In this document: positions 33,918 to 47,079 of the stretch, piece by piece
Layout of the letters: every line of letters starts with the position of its first letter
Numbering within the stretch: the first letter of the stretch is position 1
From: Cryptomeria japonica
Lineage: Eukaryota > Streptophyta > Pinopsida > Cupressales > Cupressaceae
DNA length: 64,000 bases
Direction of reading: 5' to 3'
Assembly: GCF_030272615.1 (NCBI RefSeq)
Contig: NW_026728904.1
Span: 1-64,000, forward strand
Made by a program: the position numbers and the translations under genes
The notes under the pieces: generated by a model
Told to the model about the DNA's origin: nothing
Seen by the model: only the letters and a program-made list of their open reading frames with translations
The model's database searches: none

Positions 33918-34644
33918 TATAAGCGTAGGCTCATACTTCCGGTAAAGTACAAGGAAACAACATTGAAAAACTTTCACCACGTCAAGGAGGCAAGATACAC
34001 CAAGCCCCCAGTGGACTAAGGATCTTACGACTTCGATTGACAAGGTAAAAGGGAAGATCATGAGGGAGAACCATGACTGTCAGTAGCAAGGTTCCCTCAC
34101 TATGAGTCATGCAAGAAAGATATCAAAAATTTTCAAGGCAAAGCTAAATTTGTCAAGAAATTTTCAAGTATCTTGAAAAGATATGAATGAGATGTATGCC
34201 CCCGTACGTTAAAGCGATCGCACACACCTCACCGGGGGTGATTTCTTAAAGGTATTGATACATATAAGAAAATGAAAAAGGGAAAGGAGCACGTTATCAC
34301 AAGGATTTAGCCCCCAAGTGGGAGATAAGCCCAAGGATAATAGACACAAAACACAAAGCACGAGGTGACTTCGCTTTCCTCAGGGTCAGTATGCTGTATG
34401 ATAATTCATGTATATCATATGTATGTATGCATAATTGTTCTTCATTCCCCAATCAAGGAAGGTCACCTAGAAGAAGGGAACACATGTGTCTTTTGAGTCA
34501 ACATGAGAGAGACCGAGAGATCTCAATGCTTTGCATCATCCTCAAGTAGACAACACTAAGGACAAAAAATAGAAGAATGAGAATAACACATAGAAGAAGT
34601 AACGAAAGAAAGAGAGGAGGAGAGAATCTGCTATGCTAATGAAA
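33918..34644 (-). other. Non-coding 3' interior of element D
   Basis: About 0.7 kb without a supported frame between the end of the Gag/protease frame and the polypurine tract. The matching part of E is 43234-43950. Confidence 0.7.
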
Positions 34645-37413
34645 CTAGTCTAGCACGTCATCTACCCCCCGATCTTGCTGATCAATGTTTCGGGAAGGTA
34701 GGGAACACGCTAGAGGAGGAACATCCAACACAGTAGATGGAGCTATCACAAGATCCAAACAAGGGCTATGTTCATGTTCCGAGCCACGTTGTTCTTGTCT
34801 ATGAGCTAGGATAAGTGCTTTAGAAAATTCGTTAGATAAAAGGTTATCAATATCAACAAGTTCATATTCACTATCAGAATGAATAGGAGAAGTAGCATTT
34901 TCATCATGAATAACATTTTCATCTATATCATCATCAAGATTTATAAAAATAGGATCTTTGACTCGCACAAGATCAAGACCATCATGCATCTTATGTTTAG
35001 GAGATTTCGGCTCAATCGTCGGCTGAGGAGAAAATGGAATAATGCTTGTTGAAGGTGTTTTTGGGGATTGCGAAGTTTGAGCTCTAAGACAATGCTTTCG
35101 CCGGCGTTCACGTGCAGAACGATTTCATCTAGTCTTAGTAGGAAGTTGAGAAGATTGAGGAGGAGGAATGTTCTCATCCTTATCACTTGGGTGTTTAGGT
35201 TGTGGTCTCTTAGGCTGGACAATAGGAGAAGAAGAAGGTCTCTTCTCTTTATAAAAGGAAGGAGGAGGAACTGCTCCATATAAAGGAGGAATTTTTGGTT
35301 TAGGAAGGAGACCAAGTCCATCATGACGAGGAGGAATAGGTCTACTTTTAGGAATTTTATTAGATATAGGCATAGTCACATCCATAGGAATGGGTTGGGA
35401 ATATTCTTGAGGAAAGACATTAGTTTTATCTTTCAAAGGAAGAACTTCCTTCTCAAGAATGATAGGAATGTCAAGTTTGGGTGTTCTAGGTTCACTTGGA
35501 GATAGGATCATATCTATTTTCCACTTTTGATAAGATTTGAAAAGATGATCACTTCGCGGAGGAAGAGATTGGAATTGTTTAGGCCAAAAATAATCAATAG
35601 GGACACTAGAAGTTCTTTCAGCTGCTTTAAAGAGACTATGATTGACAGTAACAACTTCACCATTATGGGGAAATTTCAAACACTTGTGGATAGGAGAAGC
35701 AATAGCTTTCATGGAAGATAGCCAAGGATAGCCAAGCTTCACACGAAATTGTTCGGAAGATGGAATAATATTAAAGTTCACATCAAGGGATTTGTTATGA
35801 ACTTCAATAGGTAATGTAATAGAACCAATTGCAGGAGAAGAAAATGCATCAAATAGTTTCACAATCACATCTTTTTTGTCATAGATCACTTGATTCAATT
35901 GCAAAGTAAAAAGAAATTCTTTAGTAATGACATTAACCATGCAAGAAGGATCAATAAGCACTCCACGGCAAGGTGTATTTTTGACTTTTGCAACTATATA
36001 TAAAGGACCATCAGGTGCCCTGATAGTTTCACTGGAATCAAATGTGATGGAAGGTTCTTTAGGGATTTTCTATTGCTCTACAAAGTTAATCACATTCGGA
36101 GTCATGGACACAAGATCATCAGGTGAGACAGAGGAATCAGTAGTATCAATTGCATTAGAGGTATGAGAAGGTAATGGATCAGTGAAAATCTGAAGATTTT
36201 GGTTAGGGGGAGCTACAGATGTATTGCCTTTATCATTCACACCAGAAACAGAGATAGTATTATTATCAATCAAATCTTGAATTTTCCCCTTTAAAGCAAA
36301 ACATTTTTCAGTATCATGCCCAAGTTGACGATGAAATTGACAAAAAAATTTGTTATCAAAATAAGGTGAAGTAATCTTTGCAGGATCAATTTGCCTTATA
36401 GGAGGAAGAGTAAGCACATTTTGTTCCAATAACTTATTCATAATACTATGCAATGATTCATTCAAAGGAGTAAACTTTCTTTCTCTCTTGAAAAACTTAG
36501 AAATAGGAGACACACCTGATGCTGCATTCACATTGTTGTTGATGATGTTTTCATTGAATTTAATGGACTCTCTGTTCGGTTTAAACTTCCCAAATGGTTG
36601 TTGACTACTATCACCCTTATCACTCGGAGTCATAGGATGTGATTGTTCCATTTGACTCACAGTCAGTTGATAATTGTGAAGAGTTGCGCACAACTGTTGG
36701 AAAGAAGTAAACTCAGAAAACAGGAGTTTTTCTCTAATGTCTTTTTGTAAATTAGAAATAAAGATTCTTTGAATATCATTGTCAGGCACTGGGAAAGAAA
36801 TTTGAGCATACAAAATGCTTATATCTACCAATGAAATCAGTCACTTTTTCTTTAACACCTTGTTTACAATGCATTAAATCAATCAAAGTAACTTTAGGAC
36901 TTATATTGTTTTGAAATTGTTGAATGAAAGCATTTGCAAGTTGTTCAAAAGAAGTAATAGAATAGGACGGCAACGAGCAATACCATTGTAGGGCTTTGTC
37001 TCTTAATGTTCTAGTAAACAATTTTGCAAGCAACCTTTGGTCATAAGCAAAATCAGTACATATTGTTTGAAAGGTCTTAACATGTGTTAAAGGATCACCC
37101 TTACCATTATAAAGCTCCAAATGTGGAATTTCAACATGTTTAGGGGGAATAGCTCGAACAATGTCAAGAGAAAGTGGACTCGCAACATCAAATGTGGGCA
37201 CACTAAATTTAGATTGATTCATAGAGGCAATTTGTTGTTGTAAAGAAGAGATAGTTTGTGCAAGATTATTAATGGTCGCTTCAGTCAAAGAGTTCATATT
37301 AGACATGTTAGATTGTGATAGAGGTGTTATGTTATTGAAAGAAGGTAGAGAGTAAGGTGGTAGGACACTATGATAGTTAGTCATAGGAGATGATTGGACA
37401 GGAGGAACACTAC
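34645..37413 (-). pseudogene. Element D Gag/protease frame, part 3' of the E insertion
   Basis: The order is the same as in element E: Gag capsid-like domain (37408 to about 36830), a zinc-knuckle-like CQFHRQLGHDTEKC, a retropepsin-like domain with the atypical active site LIDPSC, a Pro-rich linker, an Arg/Lys-rich patch, and an acidic C-terminus. Compared with E, D has one extra T near 36820 (frameshift), a TAG near 36069, and a TGA at about 35125 where E has CGA. The protein therefore cannot be made in one piece. The C-terminus is longer than in E by an in-frame insertion after DENV. Confidence 0.88.
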
Positions 37414-38648
37414 TGTAGCGTCCTAAAATTGTGACACTTGCAATTTCGACTGCATTTCGGTCTTCACGATGGCGATGCAACACGCAACCTGAATGGAGAC
37501 CCTGAAACTTGCTCACGACACTGAAAACTGCATTTTTCAAGCACCCTGGCCTGAACCTCCTTGCACCCTGTTGTCCCAGGAGGTGGGACCAGAGCGCCCA
37601 GCGCCCTGGTCCCTCAGGACCAGGGCGCCCAGCGCCCTGGTCCCTGGGTCCTATTTTGGGCCCGGTCTCCTAAGGGGCTCGGGTCTTTTTGTTTGCAATT
37701 TGGAAATTAACTTTCCCTGGTCGGCCTAAGGTCAGGAAAATCAGTCTATCAGCCCTAATTGACAACTATATAAATGACATTTTCCTCTTTCATTCGATAT
37801 GATGAAAAAGGCATGGAAACTATACTCAAGCATTCAAGCATTCAAGCATTCTTTCAAGCGATTGATCATTTCAAGTCTCCATTCAAGGCTAAGTGTTGCA
37901 TTCAAGACAAGGATTCAACCATTGAAGAGGAGATCACATACAACATATTACTACAACATACAACATACAACATACAACATCTAAACCTTCGCACATAAGG
38001 ATACCAACATCCTTAGAACAAGGTATTAGTACTTGTTTTACAGTCATTTACATTTACAGCTCTTGCTCATTTCTTGGTTAATTCCAAAACTAGGGTTTGA
38101 CCTAAAGGCAAACCCCCAATCCCTAACCCCCCAATCCTCTTCACTTTTCTGTGTGTAGGTTGTAGGTACGTGGCTGAAATTGAAGATCTGGAATCCTTGT
38201 GCAGAGACAAACAGATCTCCCTTCGTTTCGTGGATTTTTCAGAGGACCGTGGCGCCGGGCGCCATCGTCGCGACAACTTTTTCTCAAATTTGCAGGACAG
38301 TGCCGTATCGACATTTTACTGCTAATTCCAGGTCCGCAGCTTCATCCTATAACCCGAACTCAGTTTATAAGAGAATCTTTATGACTTTCTATGCATGCTT
38401 AGCTTAATTTCCTTAACAACATTCTTTACAAAAGAGGGTAGCCTTGCTTTCCTAACCCTTGAAATTCATTTAGCATCCAATCTTGCATTGCGTGGGATTG
38501 GATCTTATGAGTTTCAACCCCTCTTTTGAATGTAAAGTCTCTCCCCTAAGTGAAAAACCATCGAATCCTAGCGAACCTCCCTTCTCTCTCCTCGGAGTCG
38601 GAAGAGGGGAGAGCAACTAGGGTTCGATCGTGATTTTTCCACTTTACA
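37414..38648 (+). repeat. 5' LTR of element E (1235 bp)
   Basis: It begins TGTAGCGTCC and ends CTTTACA. A TATATAAA box lies at 37767-37774. It carries two adjacent GC-rich palindromic modules near 37586-37650, a CATTCAAG tandem near 37830, and another module near 38240. Confidence 0.95.
37767..37774 (+). promoter_or_regulatory. TATA box in the 5' LTR of element E
   Basis: TATATAAA lies about 350 bases into the LTR. The same box occurs at 44357-44364 in the 3' LTR. It is a plausible promoter for the genomic RNA. Confidence 0.6.
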
Positions 38649-38651
38649 TTT

Positions 38652-38668
38652 TGGTGAACCTGACGTGA
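38652..38668 (+). other. Primer binding site of element E
   Basis: TGGTGAACCTGACGTGA starts three bases inside the LTR. Elements C (49361-49374) and D (47063-47076) carry the same site in the form TGGTGAACCCGA, also with a three-base gap. I do not assign the tRNA. Confidence 0.8.
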
Positions 38669-39823
38669 ACATCCTTTCTGATTTTTCATGCTTAGATCTG
38701 AAAAAATTGATTACATTTCCATGTTTGATCTTTTGCAAAATTTTAGAGGTGATTGCATAAAAACCCTAAATTTTCTTTTTAGTAATTGAACTTGCGAGAT
38801 GTCTAAATGTTAATGCCTGTTTCAGATCTGCCTTTCTATTACAAATTTTCAATTCATATTTGTGCTTTAATTCTGAAAATTAAGTGGTTAAATGTCAAAA
38901 CCCTAATTTTTGAAACCCTCTTAATTCAACCTTTGTTTGACAATTTGACCAATCAAAACATCTCCAAATCAGCTGTAACTCTGGATTCCGCAATAAAATC
39001 ACAATATCTTTCATCCCTGAAAATTTGGAAAAAAGTTGCGAGGACCGTGTTGCACTCCGAGCGCCATCGTCTCCGACATTTTTTCCAAAATTTCGGGAGC
39101 GAGATCTTGCTGTATTTTCCTGCTAAAATCCAGAATTTTGGTTGATTTTGTCAATTATAACACTTTCAAAATTACAGTCAAAGTTGGTCTTGCGATTGCT
39201 TGGTCTAAGGCTTCTAATCATTCAAAAGTCATTGAAATTAAAATTTTGTGTCAAAATTGCGTTTTTATTATCATAAATCTGAAAATTGTGTTTGCAGTCA
39301 TTCGAAATTTCAGTGCTTTATTCAAATTCTTGCATTTTGTGACTTTTGAAATTAAGTGCTTAATTACAACAACTTCGATTTCCGCTTTCAAAATTGAATT
39401 TTGCGTGAATTTGAGTCAATTTTCAAATTTCAAAATTTGCATTGCTCTTGGCATTCCCTCTAAAAATCATAAAATTCAAAATTTCAGTTTCCCTCTCTTG
39501 TTCAAAATTCAAATTTTGCATTTTTCGACAATCTTGATAGGGTTCAATTTTGAATTTGCAACTTTAATTTGGCCTATCTACAGATCGTAAAATCACTCAA
39601 TTTTTTCAGATTAGCTCTAAAATCATCATACCTTTCATCCCTGCAAATTTCAAAAAAAGTTGCAGGGACCGTGTTGCACTCCGGGTGCCACGGTCCCGGA
39701 CATTTTTTGCGAAATTTCGGGAGACTGTTGTGATTGCATTTAACAGCTTAAATCCAGAAGATTGGCTGATTTTACTGAAAATTGCTACCTCTAAATTCAA
39801 AATTTTCTCTCCTTCTCTAGTGC
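38669..39823 (+). other. Leader of element E
   Basis: An untranslated stretch of about 1.2 kb, rich in A, T and CAAAATTT words, without a supported frame. Two GC-rich palindromic modules (near 39037 and 39663) stand out from the AT-rich surroundings. Confidence 0.7.
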
Positions 39824-42800
39824 ATGAGTTTTACAACAATAAGCCCTACTTACACTATTCCCGTTAGACGAAGTCGTAGAATTAAGTCTTTCCGAGGTTT
39901 AATTACCGAGGAGATGGAACCTAATTTGAATGGTCTTTTTAACGAGGACATGGGTAATTCCTCTAATCCTCCTAATGATGAAGAAGCTCTCCATGAGGTT
40001 TCTGTAGAACAACTTTCGAAATTGGATAACCAATTTGACGATTTTCGACAATGGATGTCTCAAGAATACCCTGATAGTCAAGCTCTTCCTTTAATTGAGG
40101 GTCTAAAATGTATGCTTCAAAGTGATAAGAATGGAATTGATATTTTGCGTGGTATTGCACACATTGTGGATTCAAATGTGATGCCTATGAAGAGTTGTGC
40201 TGAAAATTTAGGTTATACACAACCTCCTACACAAGACAATCATTCTATTCCTTTGACAACTCCTATTGCTAGTATACCTACCTTTACATCAAACATCATG
40301 GCTACCTCTATACAAGACATTCCTCCTGTGATTACTAGTCATGGGGGCAACCCTTCTTCTTCAATTAACCCTATTCCTTCATTCAATCCGACTTCTTCAT
40401 TCATTCCTCCAATGAGTGTGCCTATTATATCATCACAAATGAACATGACGCAAGGGGGCAATTCATTTAATCATTCTATTCCTCCTTGTAGTGTTCCTCC
40501 TGTCCAATCATCTCCTATGACTAATTATCATAGGGTCCCACCACCTTACTCTCTACCTTCTTTCAATAACATAACACCTCCATCTCAATCTAACACATCC
40601 AATATGAACTCTTCGACTGAAGCGACCATTAACAATCTTGCACAAACTATTTCTTCTTTATAGCAACAAATTGCCTCTATGAATCAATCTAAGTTTAGTG
40701 TGCCCACATTTGATGTTGCGAGCCCACTTTCTCTTGACATTGTTCGAGCTATTCCTCCTAAACATGTTGAAATCCCGCATTTGGAACTTTATAATGGTAA
40801 AGGAGATCCTCTAACACATGTTAAGACTTTTCAAACAATTTGTACCGATTTTGTTATGACCAAAGGTTGCTTGCAAAACTATTCACTAGAACATTAAGAG
40901 ACAAAGCCCTACAATGGCATTGCTCGTTGCCTTCTTATTCTATTACTTCTTTCGAACAACTTGCAAATGCTTTCATTCAACAATTTCAAAACAATATAAG
41001 TCCTAAAGTTACTTTGATTGATTTAATGTATTGTAAACAAGGTGTTAAAGAAAAAGTGACTGATTTCATTGGTAGATATAAGCATTTGTATGCTCAAATT
41101 TCTTTTCCAGTGTCTGACAATGATATTCAAAGAATCTTTATTTCTAATTTACAAAAAGATATTCGAGACAAACTTCTGTTTTCTGAGTTTACTTCTTTCC
41201 AACAGTTGTGCGCCACTCTTCACAATTATCAACTGACTGTGAGTCAAATGGAACAATCACATCCTATGGCTCCGAGTGATAAGGGTGATAGCAGTCAACA
41301 ACCATTTGGGAAGTTTAAACCGAACAGAGATTCCATCAAATTCAATGAAAACATCATCAACAACAATGTGAATGCAGCATCAGGTGTGCCTCCTATTTCT
41401 AAATTTTTCAAGAAAGAAAGAAAGTATACTCCTTTGAATGAATCATTGCATAGTATTATGAATAAGTTGTTGGAACAAAATGTGCTTACTCTTCCTCCTA
41501 TAAGACAAATTGATCCTGCAAAGATTACTTCACCTTATTTTGATAACAAAGCTTTTTGTCAATTTCATCGTCAGCCTGGGCATGATACTGAAAAATGTTT
41601 TTCTTTAAAGGGTAAAATTCAAGATTTGATTGATAATAATACTATCTCTGTTTCTGGAGTGAATGATAAAGGCAACACATCTGTAGCTCCTCCTAATCAA
41701 AATCTTCAGATTTTCACTGATCCATTGCCTTCTCATACCTCTAATGCAATTGAGGCTAATGATTCTTCTCTTTCATCTGATGGTCTTGTGTCTATGACCC
41801 CGAATGTGATTAACTTTGTAGAGCAGCAAGAAATCCCTGAAGAACCTTCCATCACATTTGATTCTAGCGAAACCATTAGGGCACCTGATGGTCCTTTATA
41901 CATAGTTGCAAAAGTTAAGAATACACCTTGCCGTGGAGTGCTTATTGATCCTTCGTGCATGGTTAATGTTATTACTGAAGAATTTATTTTTACTTTGCAA
42001 TTGAATCAAGTGATCTATGGCAAAACAGATGTGATTGTGAAATTATTTGATGCATTTTCTTCTCCTGCAATTGGTTCTATTACATTGCTTATTGAGGTCC
42101 ATAACAAATCCCTTGATGTGAACTTTGCTATTATTCCATCTTCTGAACAATTTCGTGTGAAGCTTGGCTATCCTTGGCTATCTTCCATGAAAGCTATTGC
42201 TTCTCCTATTCACAAGTGTTTGAAATTTCCCCACAATGGTGAAGTTGTTACTGTCAATCATAGTCTCTTTAAACCAGCTGAAAGAACCTCTAGTGTTCCT
42301 CTTGATTACTTTTGGCCTAAACAATTCCAATCTCTTCCTCCGCGAAGTGATCATCTTTTCAAATCTTATCAAAAGTGGAAAACAGATATGATCCTATCTC
42401 TAAGTGAACCTAGAACACCTAAACTTGACATTCCTATCATTCTTGAGAAGGAAGTTCTTCCTTTGAAAGATAAAACTAATGTCTTTCCTCAAGAAGATTC
42501 CCAACCCATCCCTATGGATGTGACTATGTCTATACCTAATAAACTTCCTAAGAGTAGACCTATACCTCTTCGTCATGATGGACTTGGTCTTCTCCCTAAA
42601 CCAAAAATTCCTCCTTTGTATGGAGTAGTTCCTCCTCCTTCTTTTTATAGAGAGAAGAGACCTTCTTCTTCTCCTATTATCCAGCCTAAGAGACCACAAC
42701 CTAAACACCCATGTGCTAAGGATGAGAACATTCCTCCTCCTCAGTCTTCGCAACTTCCTACTAAGACTAGACGAAATCGTTCTGCACGTGAACGCCGGCG

Positions 42801-43233
42801 AAAGCGTCGTCTTAGAGCTCAAACTTTGCAATCTCCAAAAACACCTTCAACAAGCATTATTCCATTTTCTCCTCAGCCAGACATTGAGCCTAAATCTCCT
42901 AAACATAAGATGCATGATGGTCTTGATCCTGTGCGAGTTAAAGATCCTATTTTTATAAATCTTGATGATGATATAGATGAAAATGTTACTCCTCTTGCTT
43001 CTGATAGTGAATATGAACTTGTTGATGTTGATAACCATTTATCTAACAAATTTTCTAAAGCACTTATCCTAGCTCCTAGACAAGAACAATGTGGCTCGGA
43101 ACATGAACATAGCCCTTGTTTGGATCTTGTGATAGCTCCATCTGCTGTGTTGGATGTTCCTCCTCTAGCGTGTTCCCTGCCTTCCCGAAACATTGATCAG
43201 CAAGATCAGGGGGTAGATGACGTGCTAGACTAG
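39824..43233 (+). pseudogene. Element E Gag/protease polyprotein, two lesions
   Basis: The ATG at 39824 opens a frame that stops at a TAG at 40661-40663, where element D has a Gln codon. A missing base near 40853 then shifts the frame into the 40840-43233 stretch. Order: an N-terminal region with acidic and Ser/Pro-rich parts; a Gag capsid-like domain (LELYNGKGDP through ALQWHCSLPS to KEKVTDFIGRYKHLY); a zinc-knuckle-like CQFHRQPGHDTEKC near 41560; a retropepsin-like domain near 41900-42230 with LIDPSC at the active site; a Pro-rich linker; a basic patch (RERRRKRRLR) near 42790; and an acidic C-terminus. The frame stops 0.7 kb before the polypurine tract without any polymerase. In the family, Gag packages the RNA. 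Whether this protease works is doubtful because the Asp-Thr/Ser-Gly signature is absent. Confidence 0.88.
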
Positions 43234-43950
43234 TTACATTAGCATAGTAGACTCTCTCCTCCTCTCTTTTGTTACTTCTTCTATATGTTATTCTCATTCT
43301 TCTATTTGTTGTCCTTAGTGTTGTTTACTTGAGGACGATGGAAAGCATTGAGATCTCTCGATCTCTCTCATGTTGACTCAAAAGACACATGTGTTCCCTT
43401 CTTCTAGGTGACCTTCCTTGATTGGGGAATGAAGAACAATTATGCATACATACATATGATATATATACATGAATTATCATACAGCATACTGACCTCGAGG
43501 AAAGTGAAGTCACCTCGTGCTTTGTGTTTTGTGTCTATTATCCTTGGGTTTATCTCACACTTGGGGGCTAAATCCATGTGATAACGTGCTCCTTTCTCAT
43601 TTCTTATATGTATCACTACGTTAAAACAATCACCCCCGGTGAGGCATGTGCGATCGCTTTAATGTAGGGGGGCATACATCCCGTTCATATCTTTTCAAGA
43701 TACTTGAAAATTTCTTAGCAAATTTAGCCTTGCCTTGAAAATTTTTGATATTTTTCTTGCATGACTCAGAGTGAGGGAACCTTACTACTGACAGTCATGG
43801 TTCTCCCTCGTGATCTTCCCTTTTACTTTGTCAATCGAAGTTGTAAGATCCTTAGTCCACTGGGGGCTTGGTGTATCTTGCCTCCTTGACGTGGTGAAAG
43901 TCTTTCAATGTTGTTTCCTTGTACTTTACCGGAAGTATGAGCATACATAC
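43234..43950 (+). other. Non-coding 3' interior of element E
   Basis: About 0.7 kb between the stop codon and the polypurine tract. No supported frame. Confidence 0.7.
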
Positions 43951-43972
43951 TCCCGCTAAAGTGGGGGCTAAA
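43951..43972 (+). other. Polypurine tract of element E
   Basis: TCCCGCTAAAG followed by TGGGGGCTAAA directly precedes the 3' LTR. Confidence 0.9.
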
Positions 43973-45231
43973 TGTAGCGTCCTAAAATTGTGACACTTGC
44001 AATTTCGACTGCATTTCGGTCTTCACGATGGCGACGCAACACGCAACCTGAATGGAGACCCTGAAACTTGCTCACGACACTGAAAACTGCATTTTTCAAG
44101 CACCCTGGCCTGAACCTCCTTGCACCCTGCTGTCCTGGGAGGTGGGACCAGAGTGCCCAGCGCCCTGGTCCCTCAGGACCAGGGCACCCAACGCCCTAGT
44201 CCCCAGGACCATGGTGCCCAGCGCCTTGGTCCCTAGGTCCTATTTTGGGGCCCGGTCTCCTAAGGGGCTCGGGTCTTTTTGTTTGCAATTTGGAAATTAA
44301 CTTTCCCTGGTCGGCCTAAGGTCGGGAAATTCAGTCTATCAGCCCTAATTGACAACTATATAAATGACATTTTCCTCTTTCATTCGATATGATGAAAAAG
44401 GCGTGGAAACTATACTCAAGCATTCAAGCATTCAAGCATTCTTTCAAGCAATTGATCATTTCAAGTCTCCATTCAAGGCTAAGTGTTGCATTCAAGACAA
44501 GGATTCAACCATTGAAGAGGAGATCACATACAACATATTACTACAACATACAACATACAACATCTAAACCTTCGCACATAAGGATACCAACATCCTTAGA
44601 ACAAGGTATTAGTACTTGTTTTACAGTCATTTACATTTACAGCTCTTGCTCATTTCTTGGTTAATTCCAAAATCGGGGTTTGACCTAAAGGCAAACCCCC
44701 AATCCCTAACCCCCCAATCGTCTTCGCTTTTCTATGTGTAGGTTGTAGGTACGCGGCTGAAATTGAAGATCTGGAATCCTTGTGCAGAGACGAACAGATC
44801 CCCCTTCGTTTCGTGGATTTTTCGGAGGACCGTGGCGCCGGGCGCCATCGTCCCGACAACTTTTGCTCAAATTTGCAGGACAGCGTCGTATCGACATTTT
44901 ACTGCTAATTCCAGGTCCGTAGCTTCATCCTATAACCCGAACTCAATTTATAAGCGAATCTTTATGACTTTCTATGCATGCTTAGCTTAATTTCCTTAAC
45001 AACATTCTTCACAAAAGAGGGTAGCCTTACTTTCCTAACCCTTGAAATTCATTTAGCATCCAATCTTGCATTGCGTGGGATTGGATCTTATGAGTTTCAA
45101 CCCCTCTTTTGAATGTAAAGTCTCTCCCCTAAGTGAAAAACCATCGAATCCTAGCGAACCTCCCTTCTCTCTCCTCGGAGTTGGAAGAGGGGAGAGCAAC
45201 TAGGGTTCGATCGCGATTTTTCCGCTTTACA
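43973..45231 (+). repeat. 3' LTR of element E (1259 bp)
   Basis: The partner of 37414-38648. It has three GC-rich palindromic modules near 44148-44234, where the 5' LTR has two. This explains most of the length difference. Confidence 0.95.
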
Positions 45232-45236
45232 ACTAC

Positions 45237-45900
45237 AAGGAGGAATGGAATGATTAAACAAGTTGCCCCCTTGCGTCATGTTCATTTGTGGTGATATAAT
45301 AGGAACACTCATTGAAGGAATGAATGAAGAAGTTGGATTGAATGAAGGAAGAGGGTTGATTGAAGAAGAGGGATTGCCCCCATGACTGGTGATCATAGGA
45401 GGAATGTCTTGTGTTGAAGTAGTCATTATGTTTGATGTAAAAGTAGGTATACTAGCAATAGGATTCGTCAAAGGAATATAATGATTGTCTTGAGTAGGAG
45501 GTTGTGTATAACCTAAGGTTTCGGCACAACTTTTCATAGGCATCACATTTGAATCCACAATGTGTGCAATACCACGCAAAATATCAATTCCATTCTTATC
45601 ACTTTGAAGCATACGTTTTAGACCCTCAATTAAAGGAAGAGCTTGACTATCAGGGTATTCTTGAGACATCCATTGTCGAAAATCATCAAATTGGTTATCC
45701 AATTTTGAAAGTTGTTCTACAGAAACCTCATGGAGAGCTTCTTCATCATTAAGAGGATTAGAGGAATTACCCATGTCCTCGTTAAAAAGACCATTCAAAT
45801 TAGGTTCCATCTCCTCAATAATTAAACCTTGGAAAGACTTAATTCTAAGGCTTCGTCTAATGGGAATAGTGTAAGTAGGGCTTATTGTTGTAAAACTCAT
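45237..45900 (-). pseudogene. Element D Gag N-terminal part, 5' of the E insertion
   Basis: The ATG at 45900 opens a frame beginning MSFTTISPTYTIP, almost the same as the start of element E. It runs to the insertion point after NHSIPPCS. Once E is skipped, the reading continues at 37408 (SVPPVQSSPMTN). Seen: the join in frame through the ACTAC duplication. This half has no lesion of its own. Confidence 0.88.
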
Positions 45901-47062
45901 GCACTAGAGAGAGAGAAGATTTTGAATTTTAGAGGTAGCAAATTTCAGTAAAATCAGTCAATCTCCTAGATTTAAGCTGTTAAATACAATCAGGACAATC
46001 TCCTGAAATTTTGGAAAAAATGTCCGGGACCGTGGCGCTTGGGGTGCACACGGTCCTCGCAACTTTTTTCAAAATTTGCAGGGATGAAAGTTATGATGAT
46101 TTTGCAGCTAACCTGAAAAAATTGAGTGATTTTACGATCTGTAGATAGGCCAAATTAAAGTTGCAATCTCAAAATTGAACCCTACCAAGATTGTCGAAAA
46201 ATGCAAAATTTGAATTTTGAAAAAGAGAGGGAAACTGAAATTTTGAATTTTATGATTTTAGAGGGAATACCAAAAGCAATGCAAGTTTTGAAATTTGAAA
46301 GTTGACTCAATTTCACGCAAAATTCAATTTTGAAAGCGGAAATCAAAGTTGTTGTAATTAAGCACTTAATTTCAAAAGTCACAAATTGCAAAAATTTGAA
46401 TAAATCACTGAAATTTCGAATGAATGCTAACACACTTTTCAGATTTAGGACTGTAAGAAACACAATTTTGACACAAATTTCAATTTCAACAATTTTTGAA
46501 TGATTAGAAGCCTCAATCCAAGCACTCGCTAGACCAACTTTGACTGTAATTTTGAAGGTGTTAAAATTGATAAAATCAGCCAAAATTCTGGATTTTAGTA
46601 GGAAAATACAGTAAGATCTAGCTCCCGAAATTTCAGAAAAAATGTCGGGGACAATGGCGCTCGGGGTGCACACGATCCTCGCAACTTTTTTCCAAATTTT
46701 CAGGGATGAAAGATATTGTGATTTTATTGCGGAATCCAAAGTTACAGCTGATTTGGAAATGTTTTGATTAGTGAATTTGTCGGACAAAGGTTGAATCAAG
46801 AGGGTTTCAAAAATTAGGGTTTTGACATTTAACCACTTAATTTTCAAAATTAAAGCACAAATATGAATTGATAATTTGTAATAGAAGGGCAGATCTGAAA
46901 CAAGCATCAACCATTAAACATTTCACAAGTTTAATTACTTAAAACGAAAATTTAGGGTTTTTATGCAATCAACCTCTAAAATTTGCAAAAGATCAAACAT
47001 GGAAATGTAATCAAGGAATCCAATTTTCAGATCTAACTATGAATAATCAGAAAGGATGTTCA
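45901..47062 (-). other. Leader of element D
   Basis: The counterpart of 38669-39823 in E, about 1.2 kb without a supported frame. GC-rich palindromic modules lie near 46023 and 46647. Confidence 0.7.
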
Positions 47063-47076
47063 CGTCGGGTTCACCA
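47063..47076 (-). other. Primer binding site of element D
   Basis: The minus strand reads TGGTGAACCCGACG, three bases inside the 5' LTR. Confidence 0.8.
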
Positions 47077-47079
47077 AAA

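Larger units (their letters stand above)
37414..45231 (+). mobile_element. Gypsy-like non-autonomous element E, complete, inserted in D in opposite orientation
   Basis: LTRs at 37414-38648 and 43973-45231 are flanked by the duplication ACTAC (37409-37413 and 45232-45236). The element is 7.8 kb. It has a primer site, a 1.2-kb leader, one Gag/protease frame broken by one stop and one frameshift, a 0.7-kb tail and a polypurine tract. The LTRs and protein match D closely, so one family member has jumped into another. Nothing resembling reverse transcriptase, RNase H or integrase is present. Confidence 0.95.

Noticed and set aside
39036-39590. 184-codon open frame in the leader of element E
   Set aside because: It matches the leader of D (opposite-strand frame 46910-46182) only as nucleotide homology. 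It is Phe/Ile/Asn-rich from AT-rich DNA and lies before the true start at 39824.
42400-42831. 143-codon Arg-rich antisense frame in element E and similar ones in D
   Set aside because: It is the antisense shadow of the Pro-rich linker of the Gag/protease frame.
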